64,000 nt of DNA from assembly GCF_003130795.1 (NCBI RefSeq), contig NZ_CP029354.1, positions 124,001 through 188,000 of the forward strand, given 5' to 3'. Position 1 is the stretch's first letter. Every line of letters starts with the position of its first letter. The notes beneath the pieces are model-generated. The model ran no database searches, was not told the origin of the DNA, and saw only the letters and a program-made list of their open reading frames with translations. This document shows, one piece after another, positions 1 through 14,325 of the stretch. The position numbers and the translations under genes were made by a program. Source of the DNA: Azospirillum thermophilum. GTDB taxonomy: Bacteria > Pseudomonadota > Alphaproteobacteria > Azospirillales > Azospirillaceae.

Positions 1-144
1 CGGGAGGAGGGGGTGCACACCCATCCGATCGGGTCGGAGATCCAGGTCTATGCCGATCCCGACCGCGTCTTCGTCTTCTCCCCCGCCGGCCAGCTCGTCG
101 CCGCCCCCGGCTGGCGGCAGGGCCGGCTGCGCAACATCGCGTGA
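1..144 (+). CDS. glpS: Glycerol ABC transporter ATP-binding protein GlpS, C-terminal fragment
   Basis: The window opens inside this gene; only the last 47 codons before TGA at 142-144 are visible. The fragment contains HPIGSEIQVYADPDRVFVFSP, typical of the TOBE-like C-terminal domain of a MalK/UgpC-type import ATPase. It ends 10 nt before a second ATPase gene. Two consecutive ATPases followed by two permeases, a small DUF2160 protein, a large binding protein and glycerol kinase is the order of the Rhizobium leguminosarum glycerol importer (glpSTPQUV, glpK), so it is assigned GlpS by context. The nucleotide-binding half lies outside the window, so its Walker motifs cannot be checked. Confidence 0.75.
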   Translation, partial: REEGVHTHPIGSEIQVYADPDRVFVFSPAGQLVAAPGWRQGRLRNIA

Positions 145-154
145 GGGCCGGCCC

Positions 155-1240
155 ATGGCGACCATCCATTTCGACGATCTCGGCCACTCCTACCACCCGA
201 ACCCCACGCGCCCGGAGGACTATGCGCTCCGCCGACTGTCGCAGGAGTGGGAGGACGGCAAGGCCTACGCCCTGCTGGGTCCCTCCGGCTGCGGCAAGTC
301 CACGCTGCTGAACATCATCTCCGGCCTGCTGGTGCCGAGCGAGGGGCGCGTGCTGTTCGACGGCGTCGACGTCACCCGCCGCACCCCGGAGGAGCGGAAC
401 ATCGCCCAGGTGTTCCAGTTCCCGGTGATCTACGACACCATGTCGGTGTACGAGAACCTCGCCTTCCCGCTGCGCAACCGCAAGGTCCCGGAGGCCGAGG
501 TCGACCGCCGCGTCCGCGAGGTGGCCGACGCCCTCGACCTCACCGCCGACCTGAAGCGCCGCGCCCAGCGGCTGACCCCGGACGCCAAGCAGAAGATCTC
601 CATGGGCCGCGGGCTGGTGCGCTCCGACGTGGCGGCGATCCTGTTCGACGAGCCGCTGACCGTCATCGACCCGCACACCAAGTGGCTGCTGCGCCGCAAG
701 CTGCGCCAGATCCACGAGGACTACCGGGTCAGCATGATCTACGTGACCCACGACCAGGTGGAGGCGCTGACCTTCGCCGACCGGGTCGCGGTGATGTACG
801 AGGGCGCCATCGTCCAGCTCGGCACCCCGCAGGAGCTGTTCGAGACGCCGCAGCACACCTTCGTCGGCTACTTCATCGGCAGCCCCGGCATCAACCTGAT
901 GCCCTGCGCCGTCGGCGCCGACCAGGTGACGGTGGACGGCACCGTCATCCCGCTCGCCTCGGGCAGCACCGCCGCCCTGCCGGCGCGCGACGGCCGCTTC
1001 GAGCTGGGCATCCGGCCGGAGTTCCTGGAGCTGACGCGCAGCGGCGCGGCCGGCGCCGTCCCGGTGCAGGTGGTGGGGGTGGACGACCTCGGCACCTCCA
1101 AGCTCGCGACGCTGCGGCTGGGCGCCCACACGCTGAAGGCCCGGCTGGGCGAGGAGCAGGAGGTCCCGGCGCTCGACGCCGCGGTCCGCTTCCCGCCGCG
1201 CTGGACCAGGCTCTACCGCGACAGCCACCTCGTCGCCTGA
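155..1240 (+). CDS. glpT: Glycerol ABC transporter ATP-binding protein GlpT
   Basis: A 361-residue cytoplasmic ATPase that would power glycerol import as a heterodimer with GlpS. The Walker A motif GPSGCGKST is at residues 42-50 and Walker B is in AAILFDEPLT; the H-loop reads YVTHDQVEA. A C-terminal TOBE-like domain covers roughly residues 235-361. The ABC signature (normally LSGGQ) is degenerate, reading LTPDAKQKISMGRG. In a heterodimeric pair this implies that one of the two composite ATP sites depends on the partner. The start is ATG at 155 (MATIHFDD), 10 nt after the glpS stop; a longer open frame from position 50 only covers the glpS end. glpP follows after 48 nt. Confidence 0.88.
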   Translation: MATIHFDDLGHSYHPNPTRPEDYALRRLSQEWEDGKAYALLGPSGCGKSTLLNIISGLLVPSEGRVLFDGVDVTRRTPEERNIAQVFQFPVIYDTMSVYENLAFPLRNRKVPEAEVDRRVREVADALDLTADLKRRAQRLTPDAKQKISMGRGLVRSDVAAILFDEPLTVIDPHTKWLLRRKLRQIHEDYRVSMIYVTHDQVEALTFADRVAVMYEGAIVQLGTPQELFETPQHTFVGYFIGSPGINLMPCAVGADQVTVDGTVIPLASGSTAALPARDGRFELGIRPEFLELTRSGAAGAVPVQVVGVDDLGTSKLATLRLGAHTLKARLGEEQEVPALDAAVRFPPRWTRLYRDSHLVA

Positions 1241-1288
1241 GTCCGAGAACACGTCGAAAACCAGATAACGGAGGGAGGAACCGGACCC

Positions 1289-2160
<872 letters not shown>

Positions 2161-2164
<4 letters not shown>

Positions 2165-3030
2165 GCAAGGCCGCAGTCCTCGCCCCCGGCTCGCTGGCGT
2201 CGCCCGCCTCGCTGCGCCGCAGCGGCAGCCGGGTCTCCACCCGGACGCTGGTCCTGGTCTTCTACATCGTCTTCCTGATGCTGCCCATCTACTGGATGGT
2301 CAACATGTCGCTGAAGACGAACGAGGAGATCCTGTCGGGCCTGACGCTGTTCCCGCGCAACCCGACGCTCCAGAACTACGTCACCATCTTCACCGACCCG
2401 AGCTGGTACGGCGGCTACCTCAACTCCATCCAGTACGTGGTGCTGAACACCGTCATCTCGCTGCTGGTGGCGCTGCCGGCGGCCTACGCCTTCTCGCGCT
2501 ACCGCTTCATCGGCGACAAGCACGTCTTCTTCTGGCTGCTGACCAACAAGATGGCGCCGCCGGCGGTGTTCCTGCTGCCCTTCTTCCAGCTCTACTCCAC
2601 GGTCGGGCTGTTCGACACCCACATCGCGGTGGCGCTGGCGCACTGCCTGTTCAACGTGCCGCTGGCGGTGTGGATCCTCGAAGGCTTCATGTCCGGCGTG
2701 CCGCGCGAGGTGGACGAGATGGCCTTCATGGACGGCTACAGCCTGCCGCGCTTCTTCGTCACGATCTTCATGCCGATGATCCGCGCCGGCATCGGGGTCA
2801 CCGCCTTCTTCTGCTTCATGTTCAGCTGGGTGGAGCTGCTGCTGGCGCGCACCCTGACCTCGGTCAACGCCAAGCCGATCGTCGCGGTGATGACCCGCAC
2901 GGTCAGCGCATCGGGCATGGACTGGGGGCTGCTGGCGGCGGCGGGCGTGCTGACCATCCTGCCCGGCGCGCTGGTCATCTGGTTCGTGCGCAACTACATC
3001 GCCAAGGGCTTCGCCCTGGGCCGCGTCTGA
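2161..3030 (+). CDS. glpQ: Glycerol ABC transporter permease GlpQ
   Basis: A 289-residue permease of the MalG/UgpE family and the second transmembrane subunit of the glycerol importer. An N-terminal segment RTLVLVFYIVFLMLPIYWMV is the first helix. The cytoplasmic EAA loop appears as PREVDEMAFMDGYSLPRFF. Six hydrophobic segments can be followed to the C-terminus, which ends IWFVRNYIAKGFALGRV, a typical end for this family. It starts within the stop of glpP (ATGA) and is followed after 13 nt by glpU. This GlpQ is a permease and is not the glycerophosphodiesterase that carries the same symbol in enterobacteria. Confidence 0.87.
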
Positions 3031-3043
3031 CGGAGCCGTTCCC

Positions 3044-3322
3044 ATGGACCTGCAATGGATGGCCTGGACGCTGCCCACGGCCCTGTTCTTCACCGCCATC
3101 GCCCTCATGCTCGCCGGCATGACGGTGTGGGAGCTGGTGTCCCCCACCGTCGAGCGGCGCGGCCTCCTGCCGATGCGCACGACGCGGGGCGACCGGCTGT
3201 TCATCGGCCTGCTCGGCAGCGCCTTCATCCATCTCGGCTGGCTGGCGGCGACGGAGGCGCCGCTGTGGGGGGCGTCCATCCTCGCCCTCGCCTGGATCAT
3301 CGCCGTGATGCGCTACGGCTGA
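3044..3322 (+). CDS. glpU: Small membrane protein GlpU (DUF2160 family)
   Basis: A 92-residue protein with two to three hydrophobic segments (about residues 10-30, 50-68 and 72-90) separated by a basic loop containing RRGLLPMRTTRGDR. The size, layout and position between the permeases and binding protein match DUF2160 proteins of rhizobial glycerol operons (GlpU). No catalytic motif is visible. Its role in transport is undefined; an accessory or stabilising membrane subunit is an inference. ATG 3044 is preceded by CGGAG at 3031-3035. Confidence 0.82.
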   Translation: MDLQWMAWTLPTALFFTAIALMLAGMTVWELVSPTVERRGLLPMRTTRGDRLFIGLLGSAFIHLGWLAATEAPLWGASILALAWIIAVMRYG

Positions 3323-3377
3323 TCCGCCTTCAATCACCAGAGAGTGACCACCAACACATCCGAAACTGGGAGGATTC

Positions 3378-5165
<1,788 letters not shown>

Positions 5166-5190
5166 TCGCGCCGCGCGGTGCCGTTCGTTC

Positions 5191-5220
5191 GGGGGCGGCC
5201 GGTCGCCGCCCCCGTTTCTT
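5191..5220 (+). terminator. Intrinsic terminator between glpV and glpK
   Basis: A perfect 9-bp stem, GGGGGCGGC (5191-5199) with GCCGCCCCC (5205-5213), encloses a 5-nt loop and is followed by GTTTCTT. It lies 26 nt after the glpV stop. The T tract is short, so readthrough into glpK is plausible; glpK could therefore be partly read from the transporter promoter or have its own promoter in 5221-5292. Confidence 0.7.
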
Positions 5221-5292
5221 CCTGTGACGCACAGTTTCCTGATAAACGGGTAACCGCCGCGCCGCTGCGACGCGCGGGGAAGGGGAAGCCGC

Positions 5293-6795
<1,503 letters not shown>

Positions 6796-6972
6796 CCGGG
6801 AGGCGCCGCGCGCCGGGGCGGCCTGTGACTCCATTGCAACTGCGAACGATTGCGCACCGAGCGCGGCTGCACACCACATCCCGCAGACCGGGCCGGTGTG
6901 ATATCAGGGTAAGGTGATGAACCGATCCTGAGGCCGGTGCTCCGCCGGCCACCTCCAGTAGAGACGCCGGTC

Positions 6973-7980
6973 ATGAAGCTGAAACGCATCGTCATCGCTG
7001 CGGTGGCCCTGGCCCTGCTCGCCGCCGGGGGATTCTACGGCTGGCAGGCGATGCAGGGCCGCCGCCTGCCCGCCGGATTCGCCTCCGGCAACGGCCGGAT
7101 CGAGGCGAACGAGATCGACGTCGCCACCAAGTTCGCCGCCCGCATCCTGACCGTCCCGGTGGAGGAGGGCGACCTGGTGGAGGAGGGGGCGGTCGTCGCC
7201 ACGCTCGACATCCGCGAGCTGGAGGCGCAGCTCCGCTCCGCCCAGGCGCAGCTCCGCCAGTCGCGCCAGTCGCGCGAGGAGGCGGCCTTCACCATCGCCC
7301 AGCGCGAGAGCGAGGCCGACTTCGCCGCCAAGGAGCTGGAGCGGGCGCTGGTCCTGTTCGGCAACGGCCATGTCTCGCAGCAGCGGGTCGATCAGGCGCG
7401 CAACCAGCGCCGCACCGCCGACGCCGCGCTGAATGCCGCGCGCAGCCGCCTCGGCAGTGCGGAGGAGGCCATCGCGGCGGCGGCCGGCGAGGTCGACCGG
7501 CTGCAGGATCTGGTGAACGAGGGGGTGCTGAAGGCCCCGCGCAAGTCCCGCGTGCTCTACCGCCTCGCCGAGCCGGGGGAGGTGCTGGCGGCCGGCGGCA
7601 AGGTGGTCACGCTGCTCGACCTCTCCAACGTCTACATGACCTTCTTCCTGCCGACCGATACCGCCGGCACGCTGGCGGTGGGGGCGGAGGCGCGGCTGCT
7701 GCTCGACCCGCTGCCCGACCTCGCGGTGCCGGCCGCCGTCTCCTTCGTGGCGCCGCGCGCCCAGTTCACGCCCAAGCAGGTGGAGACGCGGACCGAGCGC
7801 GACCGCATGATGTTCCGCGTCAAGGCCCGCGTGCCCGAGGCGCTGGTCACCCGCCATATCGAGCGGGTGAAGACCGGCGTCACCGGCGTGGCCTTTGTCA
7901 GGCTCGACCCCAAGGCGGTCTGGCCGGACTGGCTCGAATCGCGCCTGACCAAACCGGAGGCGCAAGGGGCCGGATCATGA
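6973..7980 (+). CDS. HlyD-family periplasmic adaptor (YhiI-like)
   Basis: A 335-residue membrane fusion protein. An N-terminal anchor helix (residues 5-22) is followed by a lipoyl half-motif around [16 protein letters not shown], a long coiled-coil hairpin (about residues 75-190, rich in Arg/Gln/Glu) and the second lipoyl half, ending in a beta-barrel. The upstream frame adds 12 codons, but ATG 6973 begins the classical signal anchor MKLKRIVIA. Its stop overlaps the next gene (ATGA at 7977). It would bridge the downstream RbbA/YhhJ-type ABC exporter to an outer-membrane channel, which is not encoded nearby. Substrate unknown. Confidence 0.85.
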   Translation: MKLKRIVIAAVALALLAAGGFYGWQAMQGRRLPAGFASGNGRIEANEIDVATKFAARILTVPVEEGDLVEEGAVVATLDIRELEAQLRSAQAQLRQSRQSREEAAFTIAQRESEADFAAKELERALVLFGNGHVSQQRVDQARNQRRTADAALNAARSRLGSAEEAIAAAAGEVDRLQDLVNEGVLKAPRKSRVLYRLAEPGEVLAAGGKVVTLLDLSNVYMTFFLPTDTAGTLAVGAEARLLLDPLPDLAVPAAVSFVAPRAQFTPKQVETRTERDRMMFRVKARVPEALVTRHIERVKTGVTGVAFVRLDPKAVWPDWLESRLTKPEAQGAGS

Positions 7981-10726
7981 CCGCCCCGGCCGTCCGGCTC
8001 GCCGGGGTCAGCCACCGCTACGGCGGGACGGTGGCGCTGCAGGGGATCGAGCTGGAGATCCCCGCCGGCATCAGCGTCGCCATCATCGGCCCGGACGGGG
8101 TGGGCAAGTCCAGCCTGCTGGGCCTGATCGCCACCGCCAAGACGCTGCAGGCCGGCCGGGTGGAGGTGCTGGGCACCGATCTGGCCGACCGGGCGGGCCG
8201 CACGGCGCTGCAGCCGCGCATCGCCTACATGCCGCAGGGGCTGGGCCGCAACCTCTACGCCGACCTCAGCGTGCGCGAGAACCTGGAGTTCTTCGGACGG
8301 CTCTTCGGGCTCGACAAGGCCGGGCGCGCCGCCCGCATCGCCGACCTGCTGGAGGCGACCGGGCTCGCCCCCTTTCCCGACCGGCCGGCGGGCAAGCTGT
8401 CCGGCGGCATGAAGCAGAAGCTCGGCCTGTGCTGCGCGCTGCTGCACGACCCGGACCTGCTGATCCTGGACGAGCCGACCACCGGCGTCGACCCGCTGTC
8501 CCGCCGCCAGTTCTGGGAGCTGATCGCCCGCATCCGCGCCTCGCGCGCCGGCATGACGGTGCTGGTCGCCACCTCCTACATGGACGAGGCGGAGCGCTTC
8601 GACCAGGTGCTGATGATGAATGCCGGCCGGCTGCTCGCCCAGGACAGCCCGGCGGCGCTGAAGGCCCGGCACGGGGCGTCCGACCTGGAGGAGGCCTTCA
8701 TCGCCCTGCTGCCGGAGGAGGACCGCCGCGGCCACGAACGGCTGGTCGTCCCGCCGCGCCCGGACGGCGCCGACCGGGAGGTGCCGGCGATCGAGGCGCG
8801 CGGCCTGACCCGGCGCTTCGGCGACTTCACCGCGGTGGACCATGTCAGCTTCCGCATCGGCAAGGGGGAGATCTTCGGCTTCCTCGGCTCCAACGGCTGC
8901 GGCAAGACCACCACCATGAAGATGCTGACCGGCCTGCTGCCCGCCACCGAGGGCGAGGCGCGGCTGTTCGGCGGGCCGGTGGAGCCCAACGACCTGGAGA
9001 CCCGCCGGCGCGTCGGCTACATGACGCAGGCCTTCTCGCTCTACGGCGAGCTGTCGGTGCGGCAGAACCTGACCCTGCACGCCCGGCTGTTCGGGCTGCC
9101 GGGGACCGGGCCGCGCATCGACCGGCTGGTGGAGCGCTTCGACCTTGCCGACCATCTCGACGCGGTGGCGGACAGCCTGCCGCTCGGCATCCGGCAGCGC
9201 CTGTCGCTGGCGGTGGCGGTGCTGCACGATCCGGAGCTGCTGATCCTCGACGAGCCGACCTCCGGCGTCGATCCGGTGGCGCGCGACCAGTTCTGGCGCG
9301 ACCTGATCGCGCTGTCCGCGACCAGGGCGTCACCATCTTCGTCTCGACCCACTTCATGAACGAGGCGGCGCGCTGCGACCGCGTCGCCTTCATGAGCGCC
9401 GGCCGCGTCATCGCCGAGGGGCCGCCCGACGAGCTGCGCCGGCAGCAGAACGCCGCGACGCTGGACGACGCCTTCATCGGCTTCATGCGCCAGGCGGAAG
9501 GGGAGGAGGAGCCGTCCGCCCAGGGCAAGGGGGAGGCGCCCGCCGCCCCCGTCGCGTCCCCCGTCCTGCCGTCCGGGGGGAGCGGGGGCGGGACCGGGCG
9601 CGGCCCGTCGCGCCGCCGGCTGCTCGCCTATGCGTGGCGGGAGGCGCTGGAGCTGCGCCGCGACCCGGTGCGGCTGACCGTGGCGCTGCTCGGCACCGTG
9701 CTGCTGATGCTGGTCTTCGGCTTCGGCATCACGATGGACGTGGAGGACCTGACCTTCACCGTGCTCGACCGCGACCAGTCGGCGGAGAGCCGCGCCTATG
9801 TCGAGCAGTTCGCCAATTCCCGCACCTTCGTCGCGACGCCGCCGGTGGCGAGCCAGCGCGAGCTGGAGCTGCGGCTGCAGCGCGGCGAGACGGCGCTGGC
9901 CATCGAGATCCCGCCGGACTTCGGCCGCGACCTGCGCCGCGGGCGGGAGACCGAGGTGGCGGTGACCATCGACGGCGCCATGCCCTTCCGGGCCGAGACG
10001 ATCCAGGGCTATGTCGCCAGCCTGCACCAGCGCTTCCTCCAGGATCAGGCCCTGCTGGCCGGGGCGGCGCTGCCGGCGCCGCCGGCGCAGATCGAGACGC
10101 GCTACCGCTACAACCAGGCCTTCCGCAGCCTGGACGCCATGGTGCCGGCCGACATCGGCCTGCTGCTGATCTTCATCCCCGCCATCCTGGCGGCCCTGGG
10201 CGTGGTGCGCGAGAAGGAGCTGGGCTCCATCACCAACCTCTACGTCACCCCGGTCACCCGGCTGGAGTTCCTGCTCGGCAAGCAGATTCCCTATGTGGTG
10301 CTGGCCTGCCTGAACCTGCTGCTGATGCTGGCGATGGCGGTGACGCTGTTCGGCGTCCCGGTGAAGGGCAGCCTGGCCGGGCTGCTGCTCGGCGGCTTCG
10401 CCTATGTCTGCGCCACGACGGCGCTGGGGCTGCTGATCTCGGTCTTCACCGCGACCCAGACCGCGGCGGTCTTCGGCACCGCCATCCTGACGATGACGCC
10501 GGCGACCCAGTTCTCCGGCCTGCTGCAGCCGGTCTCGACGCTGGAGGGGCCGGCCTACGTCATCGGCACGCTGTTCCCCACCACCCATTTCCTGAAACTG
10601 TCGGTCGGCGCCTTCACCAAGGGCCTGGGATTCGTCGACCTGCTTCCCTTCATCGCGGCGACGGCCGCCTTCGTGCCGGTCTATCTGGCGCTGGGCGTGC
10701 TGTTCCTGCCGAAACAGGAGCGCTGA
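7977..10726 (+). pseudogene. RbbA-type ABC transporter (two ATPase domains plus permease), frameshifted
   Basis: As read, the gene is split. Codons from 7977 encode two ABC domains: Walker [10 protein letters not shown] and signature LSGGMKQ in the first, GSNGCGKTT and LPLGIRQ in the second. The frame then runs off into a false end at 9359. The following segment, [15 protein letters not shown] onward, is in another frame and continues through a permease domain with about six membrane segments to 10726. Adding one C to TCC at 9315-9317 restores [19 protein letters not shown] and gives 916 residues, close to the 911 of E. coli RbbA. It is either a recent pseudogene or, more likely, a base-calling error. 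It sits between the adaptor and a second permease. Confidence 0.85.
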
Positions 10727-10729
10727 GCC

Positions 10730-11853
10730 ATGCGCTTCCTCCGCAACAGCCTCGTGCTCGCCCGCAAGGAATGGATCAGCCTGCTGCGCGACGTGTTCAT
10801 GCTGGGCTTCGTCATCTATTCCTTCACCTTCGCCATCCACAGCCACGCCACCGGCATCTCGCACGAGCTGCGCAACGCCGCCATCGCGGTGGTGGACGAG
10901 GACGGCTCCACCCTGTCGCAGCGGCTGATCTCCGCCTTCCGCGCGCCGGAGTTCCAGCCGCCGGTGCTGATCCGCGACGGGCAGGTCGATCCCGGCATGA
11001 ACGCCGCGCGCTACACCTTCGTGCTCGACATCCCGCCGAACTTCCAGGCGGACGTGCTGGCCGGGCGCAGCCCGACCCTGCAGTTGCTGGTCGACGCCAC
11101 CGCGATGATGCAGGCGGGCATCGGCGCCGGGACCATCCAGGGCATCCTGGACGACGAGCTTGCCCGCTTCGTCCGGCGCGGCGTGCCGGCCTCGCCGGCG
11201 CGGATCGGCCTGCAGCTCCGCGTCGCCTTCAACCAGGGGCTCGACACCCGCTGGTTCATGGGCATCATGTCGGTGGTCAACAACGTCACCATGCTGGCCG
11301 TGCTGCTGGCCGGCGCCGCCCTGATCCGCGAGCGGGAGCACGGCACGCTGGAGCATCTGCTGGTCATGCCCGTCCGCCCGGCGGAGATCATGACCGCCAA
11401 GGTGCTGGCCAACGGCGCGGTCATCCTGCTGCTGACCATGGTGGCGCTGTTCGTGGTGGTGCGCGGCGTGCTCGACGTGCCGCTGGCCGGCTCGGTCCCG
11501 CTGTTCCTGGCGGGCACGGCGCTCTACCTGTTCTTCGCCACCGCACTCGGCATCTTCCTCGGCACGGTGGCCCAGTCGATGCCGCAGATGGGGCTGCTGT
11601 TCATCCTGATCGTGCTGCCGATGAACCTGCTGTCCGGCGGCAACACCCCGCTGGAGAGCGAGCCGAAATGGCTGCAGATGGTCATGCAGCTCTCCCCTCC
11701 ACCCATTACGTCGCCTTCGCCCAGACCATCCTGTTCCGCGGCGCCGGGCTGGACGTCGTCTGGCCGCGCTTCGCCGCGACCATCGGCATCGGCGCCCTGT
11801 TCTTCGCCGTCAGCCTGATGCGCTTCCGCCGCCATCTGGCGAGCTTCCGATAA
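10730..11853 (+). pseudogene. ABC-2 type permease (YhhJ-like), frameshifted near its end
   Basis: An ABC-2 export permease with an N-terminal helix, a large extracytoplasmic domain (about residues 45-170) and five C-terminal helices, including NNVTMLAVLLAGAALIRE and MGLLFILIVLPMNLLSGG. The reading frame is lost at the CCCC run 11694-11697: the annotated frame ends in nonsense at 11818, whereas the next frame continues STHYVAFAQTILFRGAGLD to LASFR at 11853. One additional C gives 374 residues, essentially the length of E. coli YhhJ. It begins 3 nt after the rbbA-like gene and would pair with it. Confidence 0.85.
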
Positions 11854-11906
11854 GGGCTTACCCTGACACCCCGGACCCTGCCCCTAAATCCCTGCCGTCA
11901 TTACGG

Positions 11907-11927
11907 TTGACCGACACCAGGGGTCAA
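11907..11927. promoter_or_regulatory. Inverted repeat upstream of fixL
   Basis: TTGACC (11907-11912) and GGTCAA (11922-11927) form an inverted repeat with a 9-nt spacer in the 120-nt gap between the efflux permease and fixL. The half sites resemble FNR/FixK halves, but the spacing is wider than the usual 4-nt core. A regulator site for fixL is therefore only a possibility. Confidence 0.3.
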
Positions 11928-11973
11928 CTAATCTAGAACCTGAGGTTATGACCGCAGGTTGAGGAAGACGATT

Positions 11974-13509
11974 TTGGCCGACGGTTCCGGGGAGGCATCG
12001 GGCGACATCCTGTCGCGGTTCCAGGCGATGCTGGACACCGTTCCCGACGGTGTCGTGATCATGGACGCCCGGGGGCTGATCCAGGCCTTCAACCCGGCCT
12101 GCGAGGGCCTGTTCGGCTGGACCGCCGCCGAGGTGATCGGGCACAACGTCAAGATGCTGATGCCGTCCCCCTACCGGGAGGAGCATGACGGCTATCTCGA
12201 CCGCTACCAGCGTACGGGGGAGCGGCGGATCATCGGCATCGGGCGCGAGGTGACCGGCCTGCGCAAGGACGGCAGCACCTTCCCCATGGAGCTGTCGGTC
12301 GGCGAGGCGCAGGGCGGCCCGCCGGTCTATATCGGCATCATCCGCGACATCAGCGGGCGCAAGCGCGCCGAGGCCGAGCTGCGCGAGCGCGAGGCGCGGC
12401 TGACCTCGATCCTGGAGACGGTGCCCGACGCCATCGTGGTGATCGACGAGCGCGGGCTGATCCAGTCCTTCAGCCCGGCGGCGGAGCGGCTGTTCGGCTA
12501 TGCCGCCGCCGAGGTCGTCGGCTGCAACGTCAAGATGCTGATGCCCTCGCCCCACCGCGAGCAGCACGACGGCTATCTCGAACATTACCTGACCACCGGG
12601 GAGCGGCGGATCATCGGCATCGGCCGCATCGTCACCGGCCAGCGCAAGGACGGCACCAGCTTCCCCATGGAGCTGGCGGTGGGCGAGGTCAATCTCGGCG
12701 GGCGGCGGATGTTCACCGGCTTCGTCCGCGACCTGACCGAGCGGCAGGCGACCGAGAAGCGGATGCAGGAGCTGCAGGCCGAGCTTCTGCATGTCGGGCG
12801 GGTCAGCGCCATGGGCCAGATGGCCTCCACCCTGGCGCACGAGCTGAACCAGCCGCTGACCGCCATCATCAACTACGTCAAGGCCACCCGCCGGCTGCTC
12901 GACCGCATCGACGGCCCCGGCGTCGCCAAGGTGGTGGAGACGATGGACAAGGCGGCGCAGCAGGCGACCCGCGCCGGCCAGATCATCCGCCGCCTGCGCG
13001 ACTTCATCGAGAAGGGCCACACCGACCGCAGCGTCGAGTCCCTCAACAAGGTGGTGGAGGAGGCGAGCGCGCTGGCGCTGGTCGGCGCCAAGCAGAGCGG
13101 CGTGCGCGTCCGCCTGTCGCTCGATCCCGGCGACGGGCTGGTGCTGATCGACAAGATCCAGATCCAGCAGGTGGTGCTGAACCTGATCCGCAACGCCATC
13201 GAGGCGATGGCGGAGTGCGAGCGGCGCGACCTGGAGGTCGCCACCGGCCCCGACGCCGAGGCGGCCGGGCTGATGCGGGTGACGGTGTGCGACACCGGGC
13301 CCGGCCTGTCGGAGGAGGTGCTGGCCCGCCTGTTCCAGCCCTTCGTCACCACCAAGGAGAAGGGCATGGGGCTCGGCCTGTCGATCTGCCGGTCGATCGT
13401 CGATTCCCACGGCGGGCGGCTGTGGCAGGAACGGACGGAGGAGGGCACCGCCTTCCATTTCACCGTGCCGGTCGCCGAATTGAGGGACGGGCCGGAGGGC
13501 GGGGCATGA
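11974..13509 (+). CDS. fixL: Oxygen-sensing histidine kinase FixL, with two heme-type PAS domains
   Basis: A soluble 511-residue kinase, with no membrane segment. Numbered from TTG 11974 (GAGGAAG at 11961-11967 is a good ribosome site), PAS-1 is about residues 12-125 and PAS-2 about 135-250. Each carries the FixL heme signature: REEHDGYL (His71) then GIGRE (Arg91), and REQHDGYL (His198) then GIGRI (Arg218). These correspond to the proximal His and distal Arg of Bradyrhizobium FixL (H200, R220). The phosphoacceptor is in AHELNQPL (His289), followed by N-box NLIRNAIEA and G-boxes DTGPGLS and GMGLGLS. The stop overlaps fixJ. It should phosphorylate FixJ when oxygen is low. A TTG start 15 nt upstream is possible. 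Confidence 0.88.
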   Translation: MADGSGEASGDILSRFQAMLDTVPDGVVIMDARGLIQAFNPACEGLFGWTAAEVIGHNVKMLMPSPYREEHDGYLDRYQRTGERRIIGIGREVTGLRKDGSTFPMELSVGEAQGGPPVYIGIIRDISGRKRAEAELREREARLTSILETVPDAIVVIDERGLIQSFSPAAERLFGYAAAEVVGCNVKMLMPSPHREQHDGYLEHYLTTGERRIIGIGRIVTGQRKDGTSFPMELAVGEVNLGGRRMFTGFVRDLTERQATEKRMQELQAELLHVGRVSAMGQMASTLAHELNQPLTAIINYVKATRRLLDRIDGPGVAKVVETMDKAAQQATRAGQIIRRLRDFIEKGHTDRSVESLNKVVEEASALALVGAKQSGVRVRLSLDPGDGLVLIDKIQIQQVVLNLIRNAIEAMAECERRDLEVATGPDAEAAGLMRVTVCDTGPGLSEEVLARLFQPFVTTKEKGMGLGLSICRSIVDSHGGRLWQERTEEGTAFHFTVPVAELRDGPEGGA

Positions 13510-14192
13510 GCGCCGTTGCTCAGCCGGCGGCACCGCCGACCGTCTTCATCGTCGACGACGACGACGCGGTGCGCGATTCCCTGGCGGTCCTGCTGGAATC
13601 CGAAGGGCTGCGGACGGAGTGCTTCTCCTCGCCGGTGGAGTTCCTCGACTCGGGCGCCGCGGCCCGGCCGGGCTGCCTGCTGACCGACGTCCGCATGCCG
13701 GAGATGACCGGCCTCGATTTGCAGGAGCGGCTGGTCAGCGAGGGGCGCTGCCTGCCGGTGATCGTCATCACCGGCCATGCCGACGTTCCGCTCGCCGTCC
13801 GCGCCATGAAGGCCGGCGCCCACGACTTCGTGGAGAAGCCGTTCGACGACGAGGCGCTGATCGCCAGCGTGCGGACGGCGCTGGCCCGGACGGTTCCGGT
13901 TCCCGCCGCCGCTCCTGCCGCCGCTTCCACCCGGGCCGCCCCGCCGCCGGCCCCCGAGGGACCGCCGCCGGAGATCGCCGGGCGGCTCGCCCTGCTGACC
14001 CCGCGCGAGCGCGACGTGCTGGGTCTGCTGGTCGAGGGCAAGTCGAACAAGGTGATCGCCCACGAGCTGTCGATCAGTCCGCGCACCGTCGAAATCCACC
14101 GGGCGCGCGTGATGGAGAAGATGCAGGCCGACAGCCTGCCGGCCCTGGTCCGCATGGCGCTGGCCGCCGGCCCGTCTGCAACGTCCTCTTGA
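13506..14192 (+). CDS. fixJ: Response regulator FixJ
   Basis: A 228-residue two-domain regulator. The receiver domain (residues 10-125) shows [10 protein letters not shown] acidic pocket, the phospho-Asp in [12 protein letters not shown], the T/S in VIVITGH and the invariant Lys in FVEKPFDD. A 30-residue Ala/Pro-rich linker is unusually long. The LuxR/NarL-type DNA-binding domain starts at [19 protein letters not shown] and includes [16 protein letters not shown]. It overlaps fixL by ATGA and is its cognate partner; FixJ-P activates fixK-type promoters in rhizobia. A FixK-like box overlaps its stop codon. Confidence 0.93.
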   Translation: MSAVAQPAAPPTVFIVDDDDAVRDSLAVLLESEGLRTECFSSPVEFLDSGAAARPGCLLTDVRMPEMTGLDLQERLVSEGRCLPVIVITGHADVPLAVRAMKAGAHDFVEKPFDDEALIASVRTALARTVPVPAAAPAAASTRAAPPPAPEGPPPEIAGRLALLTPRERDVLGLLVEGKSNKVIAHELSISPRTVEIHRARVMEKMQADSLPALVRMALAAGPSATSS

Positions 14193-14202
14193 GACAGATC
14201 AA
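14189..14202. promoter_or_regulatory. FixK/FNR-type box ahead of the lone receiver gene
   Basis: TTGAG-ACAG-ATCAA, one base from the consensus TTGAT-N4-ATCAA. It overlaps the fixJ stop and lies 124 nt before the GTG start of the single-domain response regulator. This is a suitable place for a FixK-dependent promoter that would feed back on the FixLJ pathway. Confidence 0.55.
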
Positions 14203-14325
14203 ATACGCGCCGCATACGCATAAGCCCGTATTACCGGCCGGAGAGCGCCGACTTATTGTCTCCACCATGCGGAGCACGCGCTGTCATGCGGCTCCGCCGG
14301 TTCGAATTGGTGGCTGGAGGCGGTC

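Noticed and set aside
7977-10726. Programmed ribosomal frameshift in the RbbA-like gene
   Set aside because: No slippery heptamer or downstream structure stands out, and equal one-base losses occur in unrelated genes, so a sequence error or mutation is simpler.
9041-11356. 771-codon minus-strand open frame under the ABC exporter genes
   Set aside because: Shadow frame rich in His, Arg, Gln and Gly, with no recognisable domain and opposite conserved transporter domains.
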